Source: Simmondsia chinensis
Taxonomy: Eukaryota > Streptophyta > Magnoliopsida > Caryophyllales > Simmondsiaceae
Assembly (NCBI GenBank): GCA_018398585.1
Contig: JAGTTD010000012.1
Span: forward strand, 19,043,036-19,107,035
Direction: 5' to 3'
DNA: 64,000 bases
Positions 1 to 11,324 of the stretch are shown here, in pieces (the first letter of the stretch is position 1; each line of letters starts with the position of its first letter). The notes under the pieces are model-generated. The model did no database searches. It saw only the letters and a list, made by a program, of their open reading frames with translations, and had not been told where the DNA came from. Both the position numbers and the translations under genes were made by a program.

Positions 1-4
1 AATA

Positions 5-252
5 GGCTCGGGCTTGACTCCTTAAGCTATTAGGATCGGCTCTGTTCTGCTCGTGCTTGTAACAAGCCAAGCCTTTTCGAGCTTTATGACTTCGGGAGCT
101 AGCTTGGTTCATTCCTAGCGATTTCATCAATTTTTGAAAAGTATGTGACCTCTCTTGTGCTAGGATGATTTGGATGTGGTTATGCCTTCTTGACCTTTAT
201 TTACTGGTGCACAGCTAATGTAGTACGATTGAAGCTTTTCGGGAAGTACTAT
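5..252 (+). repeat. Direct duplication, copy A
   Basis: This segment recurs at about 1261-1511 in the same orientation with high similarity. Shared parts include the GCTCGGGCTT-rich stretch, a block reading AAGTATGTGACCTCTCTTGT, and the stretch ending GGGAAGTACTA. The shared sequence covers the right end of a hAT-like element plus about 120 bp of its flank, so this is a duplication of a segment and not two independent insertions. Copy A lacks about 15 bp (CTTAGACCCCAAGTG) present at the element end in copy B. Confidence 0.8.
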
Positions 253-614
253 GACTTTATATTTATGCCATTCGTGCGTTTCAATGTTCTCTATTCTATA
301 GGTTCACAGTATGTTTCATATAGTTGTGTTGGGGCTCCGACTTTGCATAATTTGTCTCACACTCACGTTTCCTAGAGTGATTAACTTCACATTCTATAAA
401 TGGTTGTCTACGTGTGCTGGCTATGCATGCATGTAATGTTTAACTTTTTGATTGCTGCTTGGGCTAGTTGTTGCATTTTCAACTTAAATAGCAATAGCTT
501 CAAATAGAGAGCAGTTGTAACATGTATGTGTTGTCATCATGGTGTGGTTGCATCAAGCTGTCAATTGATATTTCTTTTTTCCTTCTTTTCTTTTTGGTAT
601 TTTGAATGTTCCCT

Positions 615-686
615 AGGAATGAGTGGGTCAGCAAGAATTTCCAATCAAATAGGAATGAGTGGGTGGGTAAGAATTTCCAATCAAAT
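615..686 (+). repeat. Two-copy 36-bp tandem repeat
   Basis: Two adjacent 36-bp units (615-650 and 651-686), each beginning AGGAATGAGTGGGT and ending TTTCCAATCAAAT, differ at only a few positions. No coding role is evident; the short open frames through it look incidental. Confidence 0.85.
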
Positions 687-901
687 AATGTACGCATGGA
701 TTTCATATCGAGCTATATTCTAATATATGCTTTCTGTTCATTTAATAAAATGTATATATACCTTACGAATTATTCTTTTTCTTTACGAGCACGGGTTTTT
801 TGCTATCTGTCCTTGTCTGCCATCAGTGCAAAATGAAGCAGCAATGTGTAGGTCAGCTTGTAGATACGTTCCTGCAGCATGCCCTCCGGATATAGTGTTA
901 C

Positions 902-1374
902 CAGGGGTGTATATGAGCTGCGATGAGCCTCAAACTTACATTGAGCTCGGCTTGGGGCTCAAGTCAAAGCTGGCCAAGTTTGGAAACTTCTAGCTTGAAC
1001 TCAGCTCGTCATATGCTCGTGCTTGTCTGGGCTTGGTTGAGCTTGAACCTAGCTTTGCGAGCTTCAAGTTAAATTTGCCTTATTTAGGCTCAATTAGTTC
1101 AATTTAGGCTTGTTTGAGCTCATTAAAGCTCAAGCTTGGCTCTTTTAGGCTCAAATTTGGCTTTATTGGGCATATGTAGGCTGATATAAAGTTTACTAAG
1201 ATAAGCTCTTTTTGGGGTCATTTAGGTTTGTGAGCCTACTTGCTCGAGCTTTAATAGACTGGGGCCTTGGCTCCTTAAGCTATTAGGCTCGGCTTCATTC
1301 TGCTTGTGCTTGAAACGAGCCAAGCCTTTCGAGCTTTATGACTTCGTGAGCTAGCTCGGTTCACTTAGACCCCA
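902..1374. mobile_element. Non-autonomous hAT-like element (473 bp)
   Basis: Starts CAGGGGTGTATATGAGC and ends GGTTCACTTAGACCCCA, giving a loose terminal inverted repeat. It is flanked by AGTGTTAC (894-901) and AGTGTTCC (1375-1382), a 7/8-match duplication of hAT size. The interior is dense in GAGCTC/GAGCTT words, as in other plant hAT elements with repeated subterminal motifs. No transposase is present. The TIR is imperfect, so the boundary is moderately supported. Confidence 0.5.
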
Positions 1375-1511
1375 AGTGTTCCTAGCAATTTCATCAATTT
1401 TTCAAAAGTATGTGACCTCTCTTGTGCTAGGATGATTTGGATGTGGTTATGCCTCTACCTTTATTTGCTTGTGCACAATTGATGTAGTACGATTGAAGCG
1501 TTTCGGGAAGT
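1261..1511 (+). repeat. Direct duplication, copy B
   Basis: Second copy of the segment at 5-252, offset by roughly 1.26 kb. It includes the right end of the hAT-like element and its downstream flank. Divergence is scattered substitutions and small indels. Confidence 0.8.
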
Positions 1512-1530
1512 ACTACACGATAAGAATTTA

Positions 1531-1809
1531 TGATTAATTAGGGGGTTTTTTATTTAATTTTTTTCTCTTTTAGTTTTAAATTCAGATTGGTCAAAGTTTA
1601 TTTAGTTTAGAGTTTCTAATTAGAATATGATTTTAATTTCTTTGTCCTAGTTAGATTAGAATTATACTTTTTTTTATTTTTTCTGGTTCAGGGTTCCTAC
1701 TCTATAAATATGACTCTTATGTACTTTATGGAGATATCTTTGAATGAAATAAAATCCAGAATTGTGAGAGTTGAGTTTGAAATCTTTTAGTTTTCTCTTT
1801 TGTGCTACA
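1531..1809 (+). repeat. LTR-like block (truncated or solo LTR)
   Basis: A TATA-like box (CTATAAATAT, near 1701) is followed by AATGAAATAAAATCC with a polyadenylation-like signal near 1747 and an end CTACA near 1809. This order resembles U3-R-U5 of a plant LTR read on the + strand. Downstream lies ATATCAGAGCAAG, similar to the copia/gypsy initiator-tRNA primer site, but that stretch can also be read as antisense gypsy polyprotein. No partner LTR is seen. The left end is not defined. Confidence 0.35.
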
Positions 1810-1811
1810 TC

Positions 1812-3780
1812 AATTTCAATATCAGAGCAAGAAGGGTATTCATCTTTCATTCTATCAAAACCTAGGACTTCCGCATTTATTACATGAAGTAAGGCTACTA
1901 TACGACTAAGTGCATTGCCTTGTTTTCTTCTCTAGATTTATGCCCGTGGACAAATGAGTACTCATTGATAAATTCAATCCAATGCGCATGCTTAGGGTTT
2001 GGCTTAGGTTGGGACATAAGAAACTTCAGAGACAAATGATCAGTAAACAAGACAAAGTCCTTAGATAATATATAATATCTCCAATGATGAAGACATTGAA
2101 CTATTGCATAAAATTCTTTCTCGTAGGTGTCATATCATCTTTGCATAGACTCTTTCAATTTCTCACTAAAAAAGACAATGGGATGTTCTTCTTGAGTCCC
2201 CCCCACCCCAAAAAAGAAATAAAATCCAACCCCAGAAGCATTATAGGAAACCTAAAATACTTTATCAAAATTGGGGTGGCGCAGGAGTGGGGCACTAGAC
2301 ATCTTTTGCTTAATTTCCTCAAAAGCCTTAGTAGCGGAACGAGTCCATTTATGGTCACCTTTCTTAAGGCAATCTGTGTTAGGAGCCATAATAGACCTAA
2401 AATTTTAGATAAACTTCCTATAAAAAAAGCTAAACCATGAAAACTTCTAATCTCAGAAATCGTCTTAAGTTCAGGCCACTCCTTAATAGCTTTAACCTTT
2501 TCAGGATCAGCAGAAATACCACGATAGGAAACAATGAAACTTAGGAATATGACTTCTTGTTGTAAGAAAATACACTTCTTTCAGTTAGCATAAAGCTTGG
2601 CTTCCCTAAGTGCGGTAAATAGAAGGCGAAAGTGATAAAGGTGGTCCTCATGGGATTTGCTAAAAACCAGAATGTCATCAAAATACCCCACAAGAAACTT
2701 TCCAATAAAGGATTGCAAAGTATGTGCCATGAGTAACATGAAAGTGCCGGGGGCATTTGACAATCCAAAAGGCATGACCAACCATTCAAACAGACCATCT
2801 CGAGTCTTAAAAGCAGTTTCCATTTATCTCCTGGCCTGATTCGAACCTGATGTTACCCACTCCTTAAATCATGTTTTGAAAACCAACAAGAACCGGCTAA
2901 AAGGTCAAGCATGTCCTCAAGTTTAGGGATAGGAAAATGATATTTGACGGTGATTTTGTTGACGGCTTGAATATCAACAAACATCCTCGTCGAACCATCT
3001 TTCTTAGGCGTAAAGAAGTGTTGGAACTGCAAAAGGATCATGCTATGTTGCACAAAACCTTTAGTAATCAAACTCTCAACTTGTCAATTGAGCCCAATAC
3101 GCTCTACTGTGTTCATCCTATAGTGCGGAAAGTTAGGCAATTGAGATCCTGGAATAAAATCTATGGCATGCTGAATATCCCTAAGGGGCGGTAACTCGTC
3201 AGGTAAGTCTTCGGGAAGGACATCTTGAAATTCTCTTAGTACAACACTTAGCGTAGGGGGCGCTAAGGGGTGGGAAGGAACTAAAGGGGTCTCTTTAGCC
3301 ACAATAGCCACGTAAAAACCATTTTCCTCACAAATTTCCTCAAAAGCGGACTGGTTAACTAAATGCAGACAACTCTTCACTGGAGTTGGGGAAGGAGAGT
3401 GCATCTTAGGGGAAAATTCCGAAGGGTTTAAAGGTTTTAAGGTGATGACCTTACCCTTGTGCCTAAAGGAATAAGTGTTCTCTCGACCATGGTTTATCAC
3501 ATCATGATCAAATAGCCATGAATGCCCTAGAAGTATGTGGGCTACTTCCATCGGTAGAACATCACAAAAAATGCTATCCTCATAGCCTCCCGGGCAAATG
3601 GGAACTTGACATCTCTGGGTATCAGGGAGGCTTTTTTGCTAACCAAAAAACCTTAAAGGGTCGTGGGTGTGGCTTAGGCTTAAGGTTCACATGATTTAAA
3701 GCGTCTTAGGAAATGATGTTCATACAACTACCACCAATAACACGTTTAGCGGATCACGGGCTGCTCCTAATGACAGTGTG
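1812..3780 (-). pseudogene. Ty3/gypsy pol pseudogene (PR-RT-RNase H)
   Basis: Read right to left. A retropepsin-like region covers about 3780-3500, with GGSC where the usual motif is IDGGSC; the codon for the catalytic Asp appears to be Ile. It continues to HILLGHSWLFD. Next come the RT N-terminal part (LPDELPPLRDIQHAIDFIPG, ~3190-3140), fingers (KKDGSTRMFVD, YHFPIPKLEDML, ~3010-2900), palm ([19 protein letters not shown], ~2800) and the active site YFDDILVFS (~2690). RNase H lies at about 2200-1850, with FTDHLSLKFLMSQ-type and NALSR motifs. Frames change several times and stops interrupt. The family makes cDNA from its own RNA in cytoplasmic particles; this copy cannot. Integrase sequence is absent. 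Confidence 0.85.
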
Positions 3781-5174
3781 AAAAATGGAAGTGAGTTTCC
3801 AAGGGTCATCTTTGGTTGTATTTGTCAAGACACATCTAACCACATTCACTTTCTCGATGGAATCATCTAAAGTTAGGTCATTCTCATTCTCATCCCCAGA
3901 ACATGGCTCAACCTCAACAATTTGTTCTTCTGGGCTCGGTTGATCACTTTCTTGATTTATGATAAGATTACGATAATGATATTGTGAAGCAATATGGCCT
4001 AGTTGTTGACAATGGAAACACTTAATAGAGTAAGAGCCAAAAGAGCGGAAAGTACTAGTTGTCCCACTAGAGCGAGACATAGGGCCACTAGGACGCGTAG
4101 GATTAGGGGTGGAAGATCCTACAGTATGGGACCTAGTAATAGAGGACTCTTTTCCCTTAAAAGGGGCATAGGACGAGGGTTGATATGATCGCAAATTACT
4201 TCTCGGATCAGTGGAACAATGAGTAGATGGGGTTTAAGAATATTTTTGAAACTCAAGGGCCAGCCTCCTCTAAGGTTGTAGGGGCATAAAGACCAACTTC
4301 TCTCTTAAATAGGTTAAGGCCATTTACGAACCTGGTCAAGGTCACAATTGGGTCCTCATGTACACCACACCTAATTGATACTTCCTCAAAACGATCCATA
4401 TACTCAATGACACTAAGAGGTGACTGCCTAAGGGTGAGCATTTGATCTGCAAGTTGGGTCCTATGGAAGCTAGGTATGTACTTTTCTTTTACGTTGCTTT
4501 CGTGACCTCCCATTGAGTGATAGGGGGCTTACGAAGTATCTTAATGTTTCGTATGACAATTTGCTAGTATTTCTTAGTAGAACCTACTAGTTTCATCCTA
4601 GCAAAATGGACTCACTCTATATCATTCATATCATACCAATCAAAATAGTCTTCCATGGAGTCAACCGAATCAGAAAAGACTAAAGGTCCAACTTCCAATC
4701 AAAGGTGGGAACATCGGCCTTGACTCTCCTAGTGATGTCAACACAATCCTCAAGACCGCATCGTGGAGAAGGAGAACCTCTTTCATGTATGTCATTTTGA
4801 GGTCTAAACTGACCATCCCTTGGACGATCATAGCCATGGTACCCAAGGTCAGGTCTATGCTTATTACTAGGATGGTGAGAGTTTGAGGAGTTACCTGGAC
4901 CTAGGTTGGACGAAACAAATTGACCATGTGTAGACTTGAAAGACCGAGGAGACGCAGAATTCTTGTTTTGGGGCTCATTATCATTATTATTCAATAGATT
5001 TTTATTCTTATGTAGCAAAGTAAGAATCTCACTGATTTGTGCTCTAATGCGAGCGTTTTCATATTCATGATGTTCAACAATTTCTCTTAGTATGCACAAA
5101 CTTTGTTTAAGTTCATGAAAGTCATTGGATGACACGGATCCTTCATATAATGCAGACTCAACGTTGTTTATCAT
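3781..5174 (-). pseudogene. Ty3/gypsy gag pseudogene
   Basis: From the apparent ATG at 5174: an N-terminal region rich in Asn and Ser with a heptad-like stretch (~5170-4990). A Retrotrans_gag-like segment follows at 4513-4253 (SVIEYMDRFEEVSIRCG, FVNGLNLFKREV), then a Ser/Pro-rich linker. A zinc knuckle sits at about 4030-3985 (CFHCQQLGHIASQY), in which the final Cys of the C-C-H-C set is replaced by Tyr. Frameshifts and stops separate the three segments. Gag proteins form the particle shell and bind element RNA; the damaged knuckle fits loss of function. Confidence 0.8.
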
Positions 5175-5390
5175 GATTCCTAGACGGGCCTATGGATAAG
5201 TGCTATTAGTATCTAGGTTAATTAAATTACCACAAGTATTTATTAGGCAATGAACTACCAATTTGAACTTTAGTAAAACTTCAGATGATTAATGTTGGTT
5301 ATTATTTAGGTCGCACACGGAAAATCGTGAAAAGAAAAGAAAAAAAGGAAATATATATATATATATATAATTAAATTAAATATAAAGAAC
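5175..5390. other. Probable gypsy leader with (AT)n microsatellite
   Basis: Non-coding stretch upstream (in minus sense) of the gag start. It contains an (AT)10-type microsatellite at about 5350-5369 and a purine-rich run at 5329-5349. No primer site or LTR end could be recognised. Confidence 0.4.
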
Positions 5391-5967
5391 ATAGTGAAAT
5401 TTGTGAACTCCTACTACACAAAAATTAGTAAAAAATGTAAGAAACTTATACCTTCTCCACAACTTCAGGAAGCTTTCTGTTATTCCCCTCAAGCTTGCAA
5501 GGGAACCTCCAAGTATCCCTGCTGTTTTCCTCAAAACGTGACAAATACTTGTCAACTCATTGAATTAAAATACTCGAGATACCACTTCATTAAGATGTTT
5601 ACTTCTATTGATACGCCTCTTGGCTGAGTTTATTTATTTCCCATGTTTGATATAGAGGTCATCACGTTTGGTGAATCTCCTTTAGCATGTCAGTGACTTT
5701 TGAGGGCAAAATATGCGTACTGATTTTGTTGGAACAGAGCATCTCTTGTTTCCTGTATGAAGATGGGAAGGAAGAAGCCACTTGAAGTTTCTGTTTTCGC
5801 TGTTTTCATATTCTATTCTGAAGAAACCAGGCCTTGAAAGCACATCGAGAAGTGCTGTACATGCTCTATCTCTTCCTAGTTTTGTATCCAAACGCATAAT
5901 ACTTTTTAGTACTGCATATTGAATTGAAAATAAAATTGCTCTATGAAACTCTAAATTATTGTTAAGC
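5391..5967. other. Non-coding, no recognised feature
   Basis: Only short incidental reading frames are present. Nothing in them resembles a known family, and no structural repeat was noticed. Confidence 0.4.
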
Positions 5968-5971
5968 AGCA

Positions 5972-6134
5972 GAAACAACAACAATAACAACTGACCCAGT
6001 GCCTCAATGGCTCCCGTATATGCAAGGTCTTGTTTTTTTTTTTTTTGGGGGTGGGGGAAGGGATGTACGCAGCCTTATCCCTTCAAGGTGTTACCCTAAG
6101 GGAGGCTGTGTCTGAGGACCCCCAGCCTGAGAAG
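5972..6134 (-). mobile_element. SINE (conserved 3' domain), minus orientation
   Basis: Read on the minus strand it has the same body as the SINE at 46328-46585: CTTCTCAGGCTGGGGGTCCT, then AAGGCTGCGTACAT, then GGGAGCC...GGCACTGGGT and a tail of TTGTTATTGTTGTTG. This ACCCTGC..GGCGGGAGCC..CACTGGG-type 3' end is the conserved domain of many angiosperm SINEs. An A14 run interrupts the 3' part. The head probably extends to about 6243, where TTAAGCA (6245-6251) may pair with TTAAGCA at 5962-5968 as a weak target duplication. Confidence 0.7.
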
Positions 6135-6251
6135 TTTCCAAAGAGCCCCCAACCCCCAACGTTGAGTACAAGCCTTGCCTTAGCAGGGTATCTGGTTCAG
6201 TTCTCATAGGTTCTCAGGAAAAAGCCTTGCCCTAGAAACAATAGCTTAAGC

Positions 6252-9200
6252 AAAGAGTAGAGACAGCTTCATGCATGATGAACTGGCTACTATGCTGCTA
6301 GCTATGTGCTTCTTGGACCCTTGGCATGCTTGAGGTTCCATAAGGTTTTTAAAAAAAAGTAAGAGATTTGTTCTTGAGAACACTACTGCCCATACAGCAA
6401 TAGGCAGACCTCTCACTTTGAACTGCAAGTATTTCCACTTTCTTAATGGAAAGTAGGAGGCAGGTTTTCTAGCGAAAGTGGAAAGAACGGATGTAAGACA
6501 AAGAATAAGTCTATAAGTAGAAAAATAGTTTAAGCTACACATGTAAACAGCAACTAGTTGTATAAATAAAAATGTGAACTATAGGAAAATATAGCCTGTC
6601 GTTATATGTATTTGAAATTAATTAGTAGCTCGTAAAGGTGTTCTCTATATTATTTGATATGCTAGCCGTTAAGTAGCTTATAATGTTGTCCATTTTGCCT
6701 TTTGGTATCTTTTGCTTTTCTATTACTTCCTTGCTTTTATGACTTTGCAACATGTTCATCCCAGTTACTTGTAATGGCTGCCTTTTCCCCCAGCTGATGT
6801 TGTTGTGAAGGTAGCTCCTATATGAACCAATATAGAGTTCAGGAGGAGGGCTACTTTTGAAATGGCCAGTTAGCGTGGAAAATATTGCAATTCGATCCAT
6901 TAGTTCTGATTGTGCATCTGGAGGCATGGAATCTCCAGAAGTGATTGCTAGCTGAGAAACTGGCTATGTTACTGAGGACTGCAGAGAACCTGTTTTACAA
7001 ATAGGTTCCAAAACCCTTTTCCCTATGTAATATGGTATTGTTCTGTAGCAAATATGCCACTGACAGTGACATAAGAGCTATTCATTGTTGTCACTTGAAC
7101 TTTTTAAAAAAAAATATTTACTTTAGGAGACTCTTCCACGTTTACCAGTTTGTAGGACTTATGGCTTGGTGGTCCTTGTATATTGATGTGCCCGTTCTCA
7201 AAATTTCCTTGAAATTGTGTGTGAGTTCGCTGATTTGCAACTAGTCCTGGTTTAGGAGGCTTAGCTTTTAATTGATTAAAGCTAGGTCTCCTTGTTTAGC
7301 AAGCCTTTAATTTGCATATTGAGATCCTTCTCATAAGTAGTTTGTCACAATACGATTTCTTTTAGACAAATTTATGGTTTTTTTAAAGACAAAGGGGGAA
7401 TTGTTTTCATTACTCTAATCAGCTTGTCTTATTTTATGTCATGTATAAAGGAAAACATTTTTTTTCTGATGACCTATAAAGGACAGCATATTTGTTATAT
7501 ATACCTGGATATGCAGTGGTTTTTCCAAGTGAAAGGCGGTGTAGAACAACTTGCTACCCAAAATTGAACCAAATAATATTTCTCCGAACTAAAAGTAAAA
7601 TGAATTACAGGGCTTTATTTGCAGGTAAAATACTAATCCTATAATAGAGTTGGATAATTAAGGAGATAAATACTAGATCTTGTATTCATTTTGTTAACTT
7701 ATGAAGGGTGTCCTGGATAAGAAGCTTCTTTTGACCCCATTTCCAGCCAACTTATGTTGGTAAAGATTTTTATATAGTGCAGTGTTTTGTATCTGGCATG
7801 GGGGCATCACATTTTTCCAAAATCCTATCTGAGGATTCCCCTGACTATGATTTTTTGGTTTGTTATCCTTGTGATAGTACTTCCCTATGTAGGGGCAGGC
7901 CAAAGTTCAAACATATTATTCTCATCGGAAGAGCCTTGCAATCATGCTTTTACCTCTTGGTTCAACATCATCAGCATAACTTTCGTACCATTTATAATGA
8001 TCAAGGCCCTATGTAGCCAGCCATCTGTGAGTTTTAGGCCCTTTTTGGCTGCTTAGACTTAATAAAGGTTAAGCCTGTATTCCAAGAGAAGTGCCTTTAG
8101 ACCATTCAACTTCTCAGATTGCCTCTTATCCGGGGCTTATAATCAGGAGGATAGAAAAGAAAGAAGAAAGAAACAAAGTAAGTGGGCTCATGTGAAAATA
8201 ACTCACTTTCACCTCATTGTAGATTTGGCAAGGGCTTATTTGCTGCAATATATGTCAATTAATGAGCTATTCTAGGAGTAGAATCTGCTCATTTCCCTTA
8301 TGTATTGCGTGCTTTTCTTTCCTAACAATTTCAGTCTTGTAATGGATGCACCTTTTTGGATTTAGGGTGGATGGCCATTAGGATTTCTTGCAGGATGGTT
8401 TACTTAGCAGGTAGTGATTTTCACATTGGACCATGAAAATTTTATTTTTGACTAAGATGTCCTGTCTAGTTGATGGTCATCCCCCCTATCTTTAGACAAT
8501 TAGGGACAGTGTTTCCTTGCGCTCCATTTAATAAAACCTAAAGGCTATCTTGTGTATTTTGGTTGTATTCTGGGGTTGCACTTCTTTTTGATCTGAAAAA
8601 GGAATAATGCTAAGAGAGCAAGAATGTATAAAGAGTTAAAGACAAGATGTCCTACAAATTACAAAATGCAACCATAAAAAACCATGGACTAGTAACATAA
8701 AACCCTCCAATCCCTTTGCAAATTAATTAAAGGCTATGTTTGCAAAGCCTCTAAAGCTCTTTGTAGAGCTCCTAAAAAATGATCTTTTTCTATAAGAAAT
8801 TAACTCGCATATGCTGATCTTTAAAAATCCTAGCATTCTTTTCAAAGCAAATACACAAGAGAACTGCAATTTTGGTTGTATAGAGCTGTAGAGAATAACA
8901 TTAAAACATCTTTCCTCCTTTTATGCCATGGAACTTCTTTGGGGTTGCATATTTTTTCTCCAAAAGCATGTTTAGCCATCTGGGGCGCTTGCAGCCATAG
9001 TACGCTTCAAGCTGCGAATTTTTAGAAAATAAAGCACCTTTTACTCTGCAGTGTTAAATTTAGTCTGCATACCAAACCAACATACTATCAACCCTATGAA
9101 ACTTTATGTAGGCGCTGGCCCTTCCTTGCATGCACACTGCAATGCCTGAATTGGTTTCTTGTATAAGGAGGGATTATTGTGTGGGCAGACATCTGACTTC

Positions 9201-9417
9201 TAGCTAATTTCCAAGTAACCGATAGCACTCGTATTTCCGTACATTTTCCCCATGATTTCTGTGCCTTGTGAAAATCCGCCTCCTGGCATATCATCATTTT
9301 TTTGAGTAATTTCATTATGTTCATTTCTGTCTGAACTATCTGGTTTCTACCAGTATAAGCTTTTGAGAGAACCTGTGGTGTTTAGGACCATAGTAGGTAG
9401 GCAACTAATGCCAGATC
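6252..9417. other. Long non-coding stretch, no gene recognised
   Basis: About 3.2 kb of moderately T-rich DNA. All reading frames are short and show no family resemblance, no splice-consistent coding and no repeat ends. It could be part of a very long first intron of the pyruvate kinase gene downstream, or plain intergenic DNA; the sequence does not decide. Confidence 0.4.
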
Positions 9418-9425
9418 CCTATGAG

Positions 9426-10041
9426 TAGGGTTGCAAATGACCCGAGCCGAGCTTTATTGGCTCGGCTTGTTAACTAAATGAGACTGGCTCGGTATTGGAA
9501 TCATTTATCTAATCGATCGCATATTTTTGCTTGGCTCGGATCGTTTACTAAATGAGACTGGCTCGGTATTGATATCATTTATACTTGATTATTTGGCAAG
9601 CTGGTTCATTGAGCTTTGTTAGCTCATTAGGCTCATTTAGCTCATTTATCGGGCTTGTTAAGCTCATTAATTAGGCTTGTTGAACTCATTTATGATTATT
9701 GTTACTTGGATTAGAAAAAAGTAATAAAATAAATCACTCATGGAAATTGAAAATTAAAAAAACATTTATGTTATTCAATTCCACAATCTAAACATGCGAG
9801 CCAATAATCGAGTTGGCTCATGAGCCTTTCGAGCCGAGTCGGCCTCGGTTTGATTTGGCTTGTTTAACTCATGAGCCTTTCAAGCCGAGTTGGCCTCGGT
9901 TTGATTTGGCTCGTTTATTTAAACGAGCCGCTTTAAACAAGCCGAGCCGGCTCTTGAGTCGGCTCAGACGAACCCGAGCCGAGCCCTTAACGAGTTGAGT
10001 CAAACTGGCTCACGAGTTGGCTTGGCTCATTTGCAGCCCTA
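9426..10041. mobile_element. Non-autonomous hAT element (616 bp, perfect 8-bp TSD)
   Basis: Terminal inverted repeats TAGGGTTGCAAATGACCC (left) and, as reverse complement of the right end, TAGGGCTGCAAATGAGCC. Flanked by the exact 8-bp duplication CCTATGAG at 9418-9425 and 10042-10049. Size of duplication and the TAGGG..TGCAAA terminus fit the hAT superfamily. The interior has many GAGCCGAGC / GGCTCGG motifs, as expected for subterminal transposase-binding repeats, and no transposase, so it would depend on an enzyme supplied in trans. Confidence 0.9.
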
Positions 10042-10049
10042 CCTATGAG

Positions 10050-11324
10050 AGACATGCATCGACTTGGTGGACTCACTAGGCAATGCTTGATACTCTGGAA
10101 ATCTTCCCCATGCTGAGGTGAGAACAGCAGCATATAATCCTTGAAGAATTGAGTCTAAAGTCCTCTCTTAATATATTTTCTTGACTAGACAATTGAGTCA
10201 AAAGCCATAGAGTTACTTGCAACCTGATGTTCACATGGTTTGACCCGCATATTTATATATGCCCATCATGCATACATCCATCCCTGTACTCATAGATACC
10301 AATCATCACGAAGCTGAGAAAGCGACTAATGAACCATCACCATAGCATACTGCAAAGTTTCGAATCCCTAATAATTCACCTTTCAGTCTTGACTATCAAA
10401 TAGTGGTAAAAATCATTCCGGATTGGTGAAAGAAAAAAAATAGCATTTGTTGTGAATAAAGTATGGTTGAGGAGCTTGTATTGCTAAATGGCACATTATA
10501 TTTGTACAATGTTAGTAGTTCCTATGTCTTGGTTCACCTGGTGAAAGCCTCGACATGTTCCTAAACGTGTTAAGGTTTAAACTGATGTGTTTTTAAGACT
10601 TTGGCCAAGTAAGAAGTTATTCAGGTTTTGAGAAATTTCATCAATGGACGGAGAAAATTGACAGTCTAAGAGAGATGGTGGTTGTGCTATTATTAAATTA
10701 CTGCAGGAGCTCCGACCAAAAAAATTACTGCAGGAGTCTGCGTACCTCTAGGGTATTGAGGTTGATCAGCATTTTTGCATCTAGTTGTATGATCATTTCA
10801 ATAGCAGTAGCTGACTGTCTGCATCAGAGATATACTTCTTTCTTAAAAGCATGCATCATATGTTCATCTCGAGCAAGATGGAGATGAAAATTTTTCACTC
10901 CTTGAAAGATCTTCTGTTAATGCTGAGTAACTGACTTGTGGTTGTTGACCACCTCCTTGATGAACGATGTCTAGAACCCCTTTTTGGTTCTTTTTGGAGT
11001 GTGGGGGGATGAAGAGTACAGTTATCAATTCCTGTAAGCAGTCTTAGATGCAGGAGTTGCTTGTATGGAGTTTAGTATTCTTCTTTTAGAGTTGTCTCAG
11101 CTCTGGCAAGCCTAGTGGGGTGATTGGATTCCCCTTTGACGGAAAGGAACTAATGCATATCATACTCGATGTGTGATTGCATAATTTCATTCCATTACAT
11201 CCTGTTGGGTTGTTTCCCAGCCCCATCAACCTCTTAAATGAAACTCTTTCGTGCTTGTCTCTGCTGTCTCCTTAAAAAGCATGTGTCAGTTACAAAGTCT
11301 AATCCGTGCGTGTTTCTGCTGCAG
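10050..11324 (+). other. Non-coding DNA upstream of the first recognised pyruvate kinase exon
   Basis: No coding sequence for the expected N-terminal part of pyruvate kinase (ending ...LDTK) is visible. The last ~90 bp are pyrimidine-rich and end TTTCTGCTGCAG (through 11324), a good 3' splice site, so at least the right part is intron. A 14-bp motif AATTACTGCAGGAG occurs twice near 10693-10737. Confidence 0.6.

Larger units (their letters stand above)
1812..5174 (-). mobile_element. Decayed Ty3/gypsy internal region
   Basis: Gag, protease, reverse transcriptase and RNase H remnants follow one another on the minus strand in gypsy order. Integrase is missing, and no convincing LTR pair, primer site or target duplication was found, so this is a truncated old copy. 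The left edge abuts the LTR-like block at 1531-1809, and the right side passes into a non-coding leader. Confidence 0.85.

Noticed and set aside
2084..2440. Plus-strand 118-residue frame as a gene
   Set aside because: It is the antisense shadow of the minus-strand gypsy RNase H region.
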